The notes under the pieces are model-generated. The model searched no databases, was not told the origin of the DNA, and saw only the letters and a list, made by a program, of their open reading frames with translations. Of a stretch of 49,303 nucleotides of DNA, positions 26,495-38,163 are shown piece after piece (the stretch's first letter is position 1; each line of letters begins with the position of its first letter). The position numbers and the translations under genes were made by a program. The DNA is from Candolleomyces eurysporus (taxonomy: Eukaryota; Basidiomycota; Agaricomycetes; Agaricales; Psathyrellaceae). The stretch is from assembly GCA_027579435.1 (NCBI GenBank), contig JANBPK010000975.1, positions 1-49,303 on the forward strand, read 5' to 3'.

Positions 26495-26591
26495 CCCCCT
26501 TGTAGCAAAAAAGAGAAGAAAAGCAAAAAAAAAAGAAGGATTAGTTACATCATTAACGAATTGAAGATGGGACCACAGCAGAAAAAGAACC
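26495..26591. other. A-rich spacer after POT1
   Basis: Just after the POT1 stop the plus strand is A-rich (a run of ten A within 26520-26540), consistent with a 3' untranslated end. No gene is seen before the tRNA. Confidence 0.4.
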
Positions 26592-26691
26592 CGACACCAG
26601 CAGGATTTGAACCTGCGCCCTCAAAGAGGAATGCATATCAACTCGCTGTCGCGATTCGAGTGCATCGCCGTAACCACTTGGCTATAGTGCC
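26592..26691 (-). tRNA. tRNA-Ser (anticodon CGA) with an 18-base intron
   Basis: Read on the minus strand, the gene starts GGCACTATAGCC and folds fully. The acceptor stem is GGCACTA with TGGTGTC, the D stem GCC with GGC, the anticodon stem ATGCA with TGCAT, and the T stem GCAGG with CCTGC around TTCAAAT. There is a long variable arm (CCTC TTT GAGG) and discriminator G, both typical of serine tRNA. The anticodon CGA is complementary to 26656-26658. An intron of about 18 bases (26637-26654) follows the base after the anticodon, the standard place. An internal promoter B box (GGTTCAAATCC) is present. Confidence 0.92.
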
Positions 26692-26861
26692 TTACTGACT
26701 GTAGTCCTGCCTTACGTTTAGCAGCTACCTCGGAACGGTGCCCAGGAAATGCAGGAACAAATTGTCAATGTCACTGGGCCACATCGAAGTCAATTCAACC
26801 AAGAAACACAAAATTGTCCATTAGGGAATAATGACAAGGAAAGAGAACAGGGCTAATGAGT

Positions 26862-29800
26862 CTACTTGTATGGAATACCTAAGAAGCGCTTTGTTAGTAA
26901 ACCGTCTGAAAGCTGACTCCACAAACATACCATTTTGCAACTAAAGCCAGCAACAATCAGTTGCCGAAAACTACTGATTCCAAAAGGCGAACTCACCCGT
27001 TGGAACTCATCATACGCAGTACTCCGGACATTCTCGTGGGCGTTACGAATTATCCCCATCATGTAGTCGGCAGCCTGGCGTTCGTTCAAGCCTAAGGCAA
27101 ATCGGTCTCGTAACCTCCGTATGGTGCCCTCGCCTTTGAAGGATGGCAGGCCCGTGTCGAGCATCAGCTGCACAGTGTCCACAATTTGGTCCGCGAAAGG
27201 TCGTATTGCGAGGAAAGCCTTGACGGTCAGGTTTTGGAAGAGCTGGTACCCTTGAGAGTATCGCCCGCCCATCAACAGGACCATCTCATGGTTGAGCTTG
27301 AAGGAGTTCGGTTCAAATTTAACACCCTACTCGCAGTCAGCATTTTACCCGAGAAGCTACACGACCGAAACTCACTCCGGGTCGTAATGGTCGAAACAAG
27401 GCAAGCTAATCAATCCACATGTTATCGGATAGACAAAATGAACGACTTATCTATGTCGAACAAGAACCCGAAATCTATCAAGGAAACGTCAGCGAATGCG
27501 ATATTGGGAAGTCGTTGGTACATACCTATATGTACGATATGCCCCTCGCCGTCGATCATGATGTTCCCGTTGTGACGGTCCTTGATTTGAAGAATGTAGC
27601 ATGCAACGGAATAAGCTGCCATTGATTGGATGAAATTGAGCCTGGCTTTCTGGAAGGAAAGAGTATCTTGACTGCCATATTTCGCAACGAAGAAGTCGAG
27701 CAGATCGTTGACTTTGGATCTTCCCATTTCATCTCGTGAAGTTGAATTCGGGACCACATCAATCACACCACACTGGGCCTAATCAGCCTGATGGAATAGG
27801 ATACAGAACGTCGAGACTCACTCCGGGAGCGGTTGCGGTAACGCGGTAAGGGAAAAGGTAGAGTGTGATCCCGACCGACTCAAAGATGTTTTTGAACATG
27901 GCAATAACTTGCAAGGCCAACACATCTTGCCGACAGTCATCCCCGACTTTGAAGATAGCCTGCTGCCAGACATCGTATTCTTCCACAATCTCGACACCTC
28001 CTCCATCTCCATCCAAGACCGAATCGGGGTCTGATTTGACGACAATACGTTCTTTTCGAACTTTGAACGTTGCCATGAAGGGGGCCTGAAGAAGATCTCG
28101 TCAGCCAACGCATTAATAGTGATATCGCTGCTCTCGCCTTTGCATGGCTCTGAAGAGGACGACCGGACTTCTTGTCGATGTCGACCACAACGCCATCAGG
28201 ATTACTTGGCAAATACACCCCGACATCCACGTTGATCTTCGCCATTTCTTCATCGATTTTGGCCTGTACATTTAGAAGAACGAGGATTGAGCCAAAGCTA
28301 TATCTTTCCGTCACAACTGATTTCTGACCTTTTTCTCTGGCTTGGTCTTTTTGATGTATGGCTTCAACTTGCCCGAGATGGAGGTGACCTCGTTGAAGAA
28401 GGAGAACTCGCGATCGTAGAATGATCGTGCTTCTCCCGAAAGGGAGTTGACCACCTTGGCGATCATCGCATCGAGGGAAGGCTTCATGGGGTCTTCCTGT
28501 ACTCAAGTTCGTCAGCTTCAACGAGGACAGTCTAGACGAAGGAGTCTCACAATCTCTGCAGCATCGTCTTTGTAGCAGTTCGCTTTCATATTCCAGATGA
28601 TTTGATGGCAGAACAATTGTGAAATCTTTGCTGTCTCGAAAATGAATCGTGCAACGTAGCCTGTACCAGATCACGGTCAAAGGATATAGAGATCAGAAAG
28701 GCAGCAGCGTACCTAGCTCATCATATCTCAAGGCCTGAACAACTTGTGGGATGAAGAAGAACGTCAATTCGACAGGATGTTGGGCGAGAACGCGATGCGC
28801 GTATTGCAAGAGTAAAGGATCACTGTTGTACCGCTTCTCGAAATACGTGTTGGCGACGACAGGAGGAACAGGGGCCCAGAATAGTAGATACTAGTAGAGT
28901 ATAGTTTGTTAGCTCAATTCCACTCGGGAGGAATGTGGATTTACCTTCAAGTCCCTGCGGACGTTGGGATCCAAGCGGTCTCCAACCAACAGCGGTAGGG
29001 CCTCGGGAACGTCTAAAACATTCACCGTATTCGAACGAACGAGTTTTAAGATCTCTGATTTGGCATTCAGATGCTGGAATCGTTCTGCGAAGAACACAGC
29101 GATTGCTGGATCGATTTGCCACATAGTCCTCACAGCCGATGACCATGCGCTCTATCGAATGGGTTAGTGGTGTGACAAGAAATATTTAGAACGACTTACA
29201 TCCAGCATCGTTCTTTCAGTGGTTCCCANGTGCATCAGAGCCTTTCTTCGGTTCGCTCAAAGGATTATTCCAGACGCAAAGACGGAAGATTTCGTGCTCG
29301 CAAAGCAACTTGAGGGGCAATGCAAGGTCACGGAGGCGTTCGGAGTAGACTAACTAGGTTTTGAGTGAAGGATCAAGGATGGGTGACAGAAACACTCACA
29401 AGAGAACCGGGAGCCAAGTTGGCCAGGTGCCAAGCTTGAGATCATGGTATTTCCACGGACAGCATCGTTGTGGAGATAGGACAAGAATTCAGAGCAGACC
29501 TTGATGTCTGCATCCACTTGCACGCGGCTCGCCCCATATGACCAACTAAGGAGAGTTCATATGATGAAATAATTCAAGGATGCTTGATAGAACCCACTTT
29601 GACCGTACGGAGAACCACGAGTATGCAGCAGTATAGAGACTACCCCGGAGTAAGTTCTCGCAATATCCATCTAACGCTGAGCTCTTGAGGGTTTCAAATC
29701 CAAACAACAAGAATGAGAATCGAAGCTCCCGTGCTAACGCGTGTGTACTTGAGAACCGAGTGCTTGTAAGCAAGCGGTGTATCGCGCCTACGGAATCGGA

Positions 29801-32800
29801 CTCACCTCATCAGCTTGTAAGCATATGCAGACCGCAAAACAATGTTTTGGAGCAAGAACATGACCGCCGGACGATGATATCGAGCTGCCTGAAGCCGGGT
29901 AAAGAGCATTTGTATCACCAAAGCATGAGGCTTCAGAATTCGTCGTGCGTGAGCCCAGCCACGGTCAATAATATCTTTGTTGGTGGGACTGTAGTCGATG
30001 GGATGGTAGAACGGGTCCTGGTAACTGTGGGCCAATTTCAACAGTGAACGTGGCTTGGAAGCGAAGTGCTCTTACCTCAAAGACTGGGAGAAGAAGCCCC
30101 TGGCGCGGTTTATTGAGCCATTCCAGGCCGAAACAATCTCGGTAGTTAGCGCAACCTCCACATTAGGGTTCTCTGCAATCAACCAACTCCAGACTTCAAT
30201 AGCGGTCGAAACTGCCAGAGGTGTGGCAACAGCGAAGGGAAGGGAGACCAGGTGATGCAAAAGCTCATAGTTGATCTGGAAAAAACAGCTTTAGTATGAG
30301 TTGAGCTATATTCAGAGGACTAGACAGACATCTTTGAGAGAGATGAGAGCGGCAGCGCATCGGTACAGCAATCTTCGAAGATCGTGGATTGTCAAGGTGC
30401 TCTTCTTCGTCCGGATATCTTGCTCGTTCTTCGCCATCTCCTCTTCCAATTTCTGTAATTCCATCGCAGGGGCATCTTCCGGGGGTGGATTTGTCAAACC
30501 ATCCTCAGCTGACCCGGAATTAGACCTGATACGAGAACAAAGGTTGAAATGCCTACAAGTTGAAAGCCGTATTCCAGCTGCTTCTCCTGCATAATACCCC
30601 TTGATCGCGATCTGACTTGCTAAGCTCTTGGCCATGTCCACAGACGTTTGAGATATGGTAGACAGGGAAACTAGTTTTTTGTCAGAATTTCGAAAGTATT
30701 CGCGGAGTCCCTGATGCGCACCTAGGTGCCGGTTCAATTGGCCGATGGTCTTCCCAAACTGCTCAGCAACAGAGGCTCCCAGTTCCGATGTGCCGAGAGC
30801 CGCTGAAGATTGACTGACTGACAGATATTTCTAATGGGTGGTCGGTATCGGCTGATACATCAGAGATGAGGCGCGCTTACCTGCAAAGTCGAATGGAGCT
30901 CCATAGGGGCTCTACTGAGAGCAAGTTCCAACCAAGAATTTGCGTTTCGCTTGAGAAGAATCAGAATCTCGTTCCGAACTTGATAGCTGTCGGTTAGCTC
31001 AAGCTTGATATCGGTGCGATCCGAGCGGTATTCGTAGACCGGGTTATACTGAGGGACATCATTAGTGTAAATTGGTTTTTGGACTGTGTGAGCGTACCTC
31101 GTCAGTGAACTCATTTTCACAAGCACGTTGCACTAGTGTCAGAACCTCCAATATGGCGAAGACCAGATGGAAGTCGCACATAAGGGATGGGAAGGAAGTA
31201 ATAAGACGATTGAGATATTTCAACGCGACCTCCCGAACTTTTGCAATTCGATGAGTGCTCAACACTGCCAGTCGCCGCAGCTCGCCTGAAAGGTACTTTG
31301 GAAGGGTTTGCTGAGCTGCTTTAGCGTTCAGGTCGTTGACGCATCCCCGAATGACCTGTCCATGCATCATTCGGTATAGACAACTTTAAGTAGATTGGCT
31401 TAAAGCTCACCTTCTCTACCACCGCTTCCATACAGCCATTCAGGGTTTGCTGCTTGTTCAAGCTATCGTTGATGAACCAAGAGACCAAGGACGAGGGGCA
31501 CCCAGCAGCCGACCGCATGCTCTCTATGTCATGCATTGTCAAAACGAAGATGACTTGACCTGGCGATAGATAGCGAACATCCCCGGGCCTGAACGGATTG
31601 TATGCTGCTAAGAGGCTGCGATGTTTGGCGATAACCTGCCCGATGTCAGCTTCACTCTTGCAGCGATCTATGTATGCAAATTCCTACCGTATGCGCATAC
31701 TCTTGCCGGATGATTGAGTTGTACTCGACATCACTAGCCATAGCATCGAGAGATTCCTCGACCACTATAGAAGGAGTCTTTAGAGCGATCCGCGCAAGAG
31801 CCGGTTGCAGCCAGTCCATGGCAGTACTCTCCTTGTCATCCATGCGAGGGAAGTCGAAAAGAACGCACAGGAACCAAGCGTTTCTGAAGAGGTTAATTAT
31901 TTCTTTGGACGGCTCTTTCTCTGGGTGGAAGTCGTCACGAGACAGCAGGGCATCGATAGGGAGTAAAAGAGACGCCAGTTGCTCAATCATATCGTCAATC
32001 TACAGGTTCAGCGGTCAGTATGATGTGTCTGAAGAGGGTGTTAGTCCATACCTTCACATGTGGGCTTGATATCGAGAGGTTTTGAATTGCTACACCCTTG
32101 TCGGCGAATAGACTCAGCAACTCAACCAAGTAGGTCTCATAGAGCTCTGGACGCCGATGAAGCTCTTGCGCCAGGCGTGTTTGCGCAGCCAATACCTCGA
32201 AGAAATGAGCAAACAATCGTAGCATAGGGATTGAAGATGATTACCATATTGTTGGAGAACCTAGGATCGTCTGGGTTTGCCGAACGGTTGATCGCAGAGA
32301 AAGCTTTGATAATGTCTATGAAGGCCGATCGAGACGCAGCCAATGCAAGGTCAACAAGGTTATAAGCAATTGCAGCCTCGACAGTAGGCTCAGCGGCTCT
32401 GAGACGTTGCAACAACATGGAGATCGTCAACCTCGTGACCTGGAAAACATCAGGATATCGCATCTTCAGATAGCTGAAGCAAAGCTCACCTCTTCCATCT
32501 GAAACTCTAATGCAAGGCGGGTAACGACGGAGATTGTACTAATTCCAATCAATCTCTTCTCGTCTTCAGACAGTCCGCGCAACCCAGCTTCCAGCGAGTG
32601 TAGCGTGCCCCGGTTGTTCATTGCCGATTGTGATGGATTGCCAAAGATACTAGGATCGTAGATCTCCTTGCTCGTCGCCGCGATGTAGTTGAGCAGGGAA
32701 TACATGTTCGACATGACCAGGTCGTCCCCAGGAGTCAGCTAATGAAAACGAATCCGTCAAATTTTCCATGACTTGACTTGGGGAACACCAACCTCGATAC

Positions 32801-34413
32801 AGATCGCGAGACACTTGGCTGCAGCTGCAAGGGGAGGCGCAGCGCGCGTTTCCGAAACAAATTCATATTCGAACATAGGAAGAGGAGAGGTCACAAAGCG
32901 CCTCAGATGAATTGTCATATCAGACGCGATGGATGGGAAGCTACATAAATGAGTTATTTGTGCAAGGTATAAGTTGACAGCTGCAGCACATACCTTCGGA
33001 CTAAGACAGTGGTCGCCTTCAGGGCAGCTTCTTGGACTAGGTTGTCTGAGATAGGAGATTGAGTGCTGAGTAGTAACAGAATACGCTTTTGCAGGGTGCC
33101 ATCGAGCTCTTGCAACGCGAGGCAGCATATAGACGCCAATTTCTGAACCATTGTCAGCTGAACCGCACGGGTCTCGTAAATGACTGATGCATACCAGACT
33201 TTCGGACATGGTCTCCCATGCATACGTATCGAGGTTGGGATCCGTATCCATTTCCTCAATTTGGACCAGAAGATCGCTGAAGCATTGCATAGCATATGCG
33301 ATGGCACCTCTGATTGTCTGCTTTATGGCCTCATCGTCGATGTTCAGCTCCAAGGCAGTGTTTCTAGAAAGAGCCGACCACGCTTTGTTGGCGGCAGCCG
33401 CCTCAGTGACATACGCACGACTTGCCACGGGGGCAGTCATAGTTTGGGCGAGGACGGTCCACTGGATTTCGAGGATGCAACAAACCATGAAATAGCCGCT
33501 AAGAGGTCGACCCTGAGCGACGTATCGTCGCAGGAAAGTATGGGCATATCGCAAGATGTCGCTGTCGGGGTGCTCCTTCTGGATGATATCCATCAAGAGC
33601 CTGTTGAGACGTTCGATTATGGATGGAGAGCAAAGGTCTTGCAGGTGCAGAGTGAGCGTATTCCAGTGCTGGACTGTCCAGTTGTAGGAGGTGGAGCTAA
33701 TAGCACGGTAGAGTCCATGGACGGCAGGGTAGAGCTGAGTCAAGATATTCAAGGCTATGGCCATGAGACGAGCGTTCTATAATAGCAAGAAAGCAACTTA
33801 CATGAGGAACGGGTGATGTTCTGGACGGTTTGAGAGACAAACTTGAGAATCGCGGAAACAGCTTGTTCAACGAGAGTAGGGTGGTCGTTTGACAATCGAA
33901 GCAATGCAGAGACTGTGGAGAACACTAGTTGATCTGGCAATGCCCAGTCTTCCCAGGACAAAGAGGGGTCGAAGTCAATGAAAGGTATGTCTCGAAGAAT
34001 GTCGAGCAGGGCGGTTATAACTTTGTCCAACGAAGGCCCGGTTTCGGGGGTGGAGAAATTGACGACAAGCTCTCCAAACGCAACATTGCATTGCACACGG
34101 GAGGCAGTCTTGGAATAAAATGAGTTCGATTTACATCCGAGAACATTAGGCGATTGACAGCGCACCATGTAAACTCGCTCCTCCTCGTTGACGTCCGACT
34201 CCGCATCTGTTTCTGTCCTTTCTTGGACATCATCGACGATCCTGGTTTGGACCTTAGAAGCAATCAGCTCCTTCCTCTGTGTTGTCGTTGACGGCGATGC
34301 GCCGTTATTGGCAGCTAGGTCAGAGAGAACCCGCTGGTGGATCTTAAGTTCAAGGCTAAGAACATGTCAGATACTTGTAGTTACTGCAAGCGCTTTGAAA
34401 CATACCAATCCAT
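26862..34413 (-). CDS. STT4: phosphatidylinositol 4-kinase alpha, STT4 type
   Basis: Stt4 makes phosphatidylinositol 4-phosphate at the plasma membrane. The start exon is only ATGGATTG (34406-34413) and the next begins at 34355 ([20 protein letters not shown]). A long helical-solenoid region runs from about 34300 to 29000. The PIK helical domain includes [20 protein letters not shown] and [18 protein letters not shown]. The kinase domain includes [57 protein letters not shown] and the [12 protein letters not shown] activation loop. Checked 3' exons are 27822-28085, 27526-27772, 27451-27474, 27376-27383, 26997-27326, 26931-26940 and 26862-26878, ending QNGIPYK. I did not fix every internal exon. 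The N at 29229 must be dropped to keep frame. Intron 28086-28137 starts with GC and intron 27384-27450 has AT-AC ends. Confidence 0.93.
27384..27450 (-). other. apparent AT-AC intron in STT4, next to an 8-base exon
   Basis: On the minus strand the exon ends TTCGACATAG, the intron starts ATAAGTCG and ends CCATTAC, and the next exon is GACCCGGA (27376-27383). That exon is followed by a normal GTGAGT donor. The joined reading is [17 protein letters not shown], matching the conserved PGG of the PI4K activation loop in frame on both sides. No GT-AG choice that I tried joins the two sides in frame. Confidence 0.72.
28086..28137 (-). other. GC-AG intron in STT4
   Basis: On the minus strand the exon ends CATGCAAAG, the intron begins GCGAGAGC and ends CTTCTTCAG. 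It joins LQSHAK to APFMATFKV, the expected PI4K reading. No usable GT donor exists in this stretch. Confidence 0.78.
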
Positions 34414-34686
34414 GCCTATGATATTAAGTTATAGAACTTCGCTCGAGGTATCAATTTCGAGTTCGACTTCGAGCAGAGTGCTGTGTATATGGTTGTAGCC
34501 GCTGGCGATGACGGAGGTGCACACCAAAGGAGCTTTTGGCAGGAGCGGCTCCCGACCTTCCGAGCCGAGCTCCCCTGATCGCACAAACAACGCGTAAACA
34601 AAGGCCCCAAATCTAGGCGCTCGATTTCAGCGCCAAATCACCAATAGCTTCCCATCCAGCCCGGCCTTTGAAAGAGCGCCTGAAAA
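34414..34686. promoter_or_regulatory. divergent promoter between STT4 and the coiled-coil gene
   Basis: A 273-base interval separates two start codons that point apart. It includes a CCAAT element at about 34640-34645 (caccaatagc), a common fungal activator site. No gene fits. Confidence 0.45.
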
Positions 34687-35514
34687 ATGTCAAAGAAGAT
34701 ACAAATTGCTGAAGATTTCATTGAGGAATATGGGAGGTATGTGTATGACTGTAGTTTCCGAATCCTATCGGATGATATTGAGGCTCCTCCGAAGACCCAA
34801 GGAAAGCAAGACGAGAGTAACTCGAGGAGCAAGCGGTGAGCCACATTACGTCCCTCTTGAGGTGTACTCGTGCACCAAACTCATTTCCCGATCTCTCCAA
34901 GGCAAGACGGCCCAAAAAGACAGAAAAANGCGCCTTATATGCGGAGGCGCGGAAGCAAAGTGAGAGCATAGTCAAGCAAGGCGTCAGCTTTCTGCAAGTG
35001 ACTTTTCGGATGCATACGACAGTCTATGTTTACCGACTGACTGAGCAGGGAGGAGGCGAAAGCAGGGTTGGAAGACCACAAATCCAAGCAAGTGGCGTTC
35101 GAAAAGCACCTCGCCGCATATGAACCGTTGCTGGAAGCCCAAGAGGTATCAGTGATTCGTTTTGGGTTGAATACAAAGCTGACGTTCCCTATTTAGAGTG
35201 TATTTGAGGATCTCATTGCGTTGTACCCACCGATGCTTGAAGACCTTGGACATAGACGCGCTGAGAGATTGAATTCTGCCAGCAAAATGAGTGAGTTCGT
35301 CTCCTTTGTCAATTCAACGGATAGAAGTCAATATATCTGCTATAGGTCAAACCAACCAGCACAAAAGAGAAGCCTCTCTAAATCAAATCTCTCGAAGCGT
35401 CAGAAAAAAANCTGGACGATACGAAACGCAATGCTCATGCAAGTACTATTAGCGATCGAGATTTCCAGGTCTCCTGCTAACTCTGTCTTCCAGGAAGCGA
35501 CCGATTCATCAGCC

Positions 35515-37068
<1,554 letters not shown>

Positions 37069-37228
37069 GGCCGATCAGACGCTTGCCAGAGTATTGAATG
37101 TAATGGGTAGAGAAGCAAACGACGTGTTCGGCAGTCGCGTAATCAGCCTGAGAAGCTGAACCTGCATCCAAGGTGATATCGGCTTGTCCTCCTGCCATCA
37201 TCATCTCAATCACAGCCCGTCGTTGGCC
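37069..37228. promoter_or_regulatory. divergent promoter between glutaminyl cyclase and Trs23
   Basis: A 160-base interval separates divergent start codons. Longer minus-strand open frames across it (to 37288 and 37863) are shadows of the Trs23 gene. Confidence 0.45.
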
Positions 37229-37794
37229 ATGGCGATATTCGGTCTGTGGGTACGGAATCTCGTCAACCCAGCCTCGCCAACCGCTCATGCACTAGCCCCA
37301 GATCATCAACAAGGCCGGTGGTCTGGTTTACCAGAGAAACTTTGCAGGTGCGGAGACCACTTGCCATGGCAGCGATATTCGACTGAACGGAAATCTCTAG
37401 AGGGGCTAGCGCAACTCACATCTAACGAATACTTGGTATTGGCCGGTACACTCCACGGTATACATGCAATCACGAGCAGGCTATCGCCAACAGAGTCCAG
37501 TTCGGGGGCCAATGTAATTGAGGGCGAAACGTTTAAGATGACGATCTTCCTCACAGTAACCGGTACGTGCCTCCCAAGCTGCGCTCCAGGCCCTTCTCTG
37601 AGCAATTTATAGGGACAAAATTCGTGCTCTTGACATCCTTGAACGAAACCATTGCCGAACATATTCTTCAACGAATCTACGAGGCCTACTCTGATGCCGT
37701 CATGAAGAATCCTTTCCACACTCCAGAAATGCCGATACGAAGCGAAAAGTTCGAGTCTCGAGTCGGGGCTATCATTGGTTCTGGGCAGACGTGA
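37229..37794 (+). CDS. TRS23: TRAPP complex subunit Trs23 / TRAPPC4
   Basis: Trs23 is a longin-fold core subunit of TRAPP, the exchange factor for Ypt1 and Ypt31 GTPases in ER-Golgi and Golgi traffic. The spliced protein reads MAIFGLW then IINKAGGLVYQRNFA, LTSNEYLVLAGTLHGIHAI, RLSPTESSSGANVIEGETFK, TGTKFVLLTSLNETIAEHIL and YSDAVMKNPFHTPEMPIR, matching TRAPPC4 throughout. Exons are 37229-37249, 37302-37347, 37401-37562 and 37613-37794, summing to 411 bases, 136 residues. Exon 1 is 21 bases including the ATG. The protein is shorter than the human 219 residues because it lacks the PDZ-like insertion, as in other fungal copies. Confidence 0.92.
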
Positions 37795-38163
37795 TATACA
37801 CCCACCAAGTACCCAGCCTTTGACGGAGAGCTTGAAGTCTGAACATCCTTCACACCTCCGCACTTCAGCCCGCAGCGGCCAAGCCCATTGCTATCGTCCC
37901 TCGTCCCAGCACCTACATGTCCGCAATATCAGAGGCTTCAGATGGACATTGACGCCGTGCTGTGTGGTATTTCTGGTCTATTCGTCGCATGTATGTAGAC
38001 ACCAATTTCCAAAGATATTGTTCTTTCTGCCCTGCCCTTCGACTCGATCATGTGACAGTAATTTGCAGAGACGCGTCTGTTAGGGNCAATTTTGCCGGAT
38101 TTCAATTTCTGGGTCCCCAGCTATTTCTCTTTCTCCCTCCCTTCTCCCTGACTACCTTACACG
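37795..38163. other. intergenic region, promoter of HOP1
   Basis: About 370 bases without a coding signal. It contains one N at 38086 and a TCATGTGAC motif at 38048-38056, about 110 bases upstream of the HOP1 start. C/T-rich sequence follows just before the ATG. Confidence 0.45.
38048..38056 (+). promoter_or_regulatory. TCATGTGAC motif upstream of HOP1
   Basis: Exact nine-base match to the motif found upstream of POT1 and DOA1, placed 108-116 bases before the HOP1 start codon. The core CATGTG is E-box-like. Confidence 0.4.

Noticed and set aside
27384..27450. U12-type (minor spliceosome) reading of the AT-AC intron
   Set aside because: The donor is ATAAGT rather than ATATCC and there is no TCCTTAAC branch element, so a U2-type AT-AC intron fits better.
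34929..34929. N in the coiled-coil gene as another removable insertion
   Set aside because: Both keeping and deleting it give plausible readings with different acceptors (TEK-x-ALYAEARKQ or DRK-S-ALYAEARKQ), so I could not count it with the five clear cases.
37306..37863. 185-codon minus-strand open frame
   Set aside because: It is the shadow of the Trs23 exons on the other strand; the plus-strand reading matches TRAPPC4 throughout.
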